Origin: Phycisphaera sp. | GTDB taxonomy: Bacteria; Planctomycetota; Phycisphaerae; Phycisphaerales; Phycisphaeraceae | Reading direction: 5' to 3' | Length of the DNA stretch: 14,156 bases | NCBI GenBank assembly: GCA_029287335.1 | Contig: JARFRI010000349.1 | Span: forward strand, 1 to 14,156 | Part shown: positions 13,882 to 14,156 of the stretch, one piece after another | Numbering within the stretch: position 1 is the stretch's first letter | Layout of the letters: every line of letters starts with the position of its first letter | Translations under genes and position numbers: made by a program | The notes under the pieces: model-generated | Told to the model about the DNA's origin: nothing | The model's input: only the letters and a program-made list of their open reading frames with translations | Databases searched by the model: none

Positions 13882-14156
13882 ATGGCATTGACAAAAATCT
13901 CTATCCGCGGTGCACGTGAGCACAACCTCAAGGGCATCGACCTGGACATCCCGCGCGACCAGCTCGTGGTCATCACCGGGCTGTCCGGCAGCGGCAAATC
14001 CACGCTTGCTTTCGACACAATCTATGCCGAGGGCCAGCGGAAGTACATGGAATCGCTATCGGCATATGCCCGGCAGTTCTTAGATCAATTGCAGAAGCCC
14101 GATATTGAATCGATCGAGGGGCTGCCACCCACTATCGCGATTGAGCAGCGGTCCGC
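13882..14156 (+). CDS. uvrA: UvrABC excinuclease subunit A, N-terminal part (runs off the right edge)
   Basis: UvrA is the damage-recognising ABC ATPase of nucleotide excision repair. It acts in the cytoplasm with UvrB and UvrC. About 91 codons are present. They show the family's start, '[20 protein letters not shown]' (7-26), Walker [10 protein letters not shown] (33-41), '[25 protein letters not shown]' (42-66) and '[13 protein letters not shown]' (79-91), the start of the UvrB-binding and zinc-containing inserted region. The remaining 800 or more residues lie outside the window. The ATG at 13882 gives the normal N-terminal length. There is no Shine-Dalgarno, but a TACAAT lies eight bases upstream. 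A UvrA paralogue cannot be fully excluded from this fragment. Confidence 0.95.
   Translation, partial: MALTKISIRGAREHNLKGIDLDIPRDQLVVITGLSGSGKSTLAFDTIYAEGQRKYMESLSAYARQFLDQLQKPDIESIEGLPPTIAIEQRS

Overview
The window looks like chromosomal DNA of a GC-rich, Gram-negative-type bacterium, most likely a planctomycete near the Phycisphaerae. I infer this from the mix of protein variants: a ComM/YifB without its usual cysteine cluster, a NIF3 of the 'YHPPIF' type, a zinc-ribbon/GYF-like/tail-anchor protein and an AlaC-like aminotransferase. The taxonomic call is a judgement from memory and could be wrong at class level. Genes are close-packed on both strands. I see no tRNA, rRNA, CRISPR array, insertion sequence or phage gene.

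Left part (1-4680): a minus-strand gene with PilZ-domain motifs runs off the left edge. Next comes a minus-strand osmoregulated periplasmic glucan operon, read from right to left: opgG (periplasmic), a 74-codon ORF, then opgH (inner-membrane glucosyltransferase). The 74-codon ORF overlaps opgG by ATGA and has its own strong Shine-Dalgarno. It looks like the N-terminal cytoplasmic segment of OpgH made as a separate polypeptide. A promoter for the operon can be read at 4445-4473.

Middle part (4680-10290): comM/yifB (+), a tail-anchored zinc-ribbon protein (-), a SurA-type parvulin lipoprotein (+), an AlaC-type aminotransferase (+) and an unrecognised coiled-coil protein with an acidic tail (-). 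These are mostly single transcription units arranged divergently or convergently. A perfect 7-2-7 palindrome lies in the divergent spacer between the zinc-ribbon gene and the lipoprotein gene, inside the lipoprotein promoter.

Right part (10290-14156): a Nif3-like gene split in two frames by an apparent one-base deletion at its conserved NDWL motif, rpsR (ribosomal protein bS18) with its own promoter and terminator, a minus-strand pair encoding an HTTM-type membrane protein and a DCC/DUF393 thiol-disulfide protein, and the start of uvrA (+), which runs off the right edge.

A feature shared by several plus-strand genes (comM, the parvulin, nif3, and probably uvrA) is a TANNNT -10-like hexamer ending 6-8 bases before the ATG, with no Shine-Dalgarno between them. 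This is what leaderless mRNAs look like. By contrast, opgH, the 74-codon ORF, the coiled-coil gene, the zinc-ribbon gene and rpsR have readable Shine-Dalgarno sequences. No obvious new defence or mobile system is present. The best leads are the split OpgH, the broken nif3, the leaderless-type promoters and the palindromic operator candidate.
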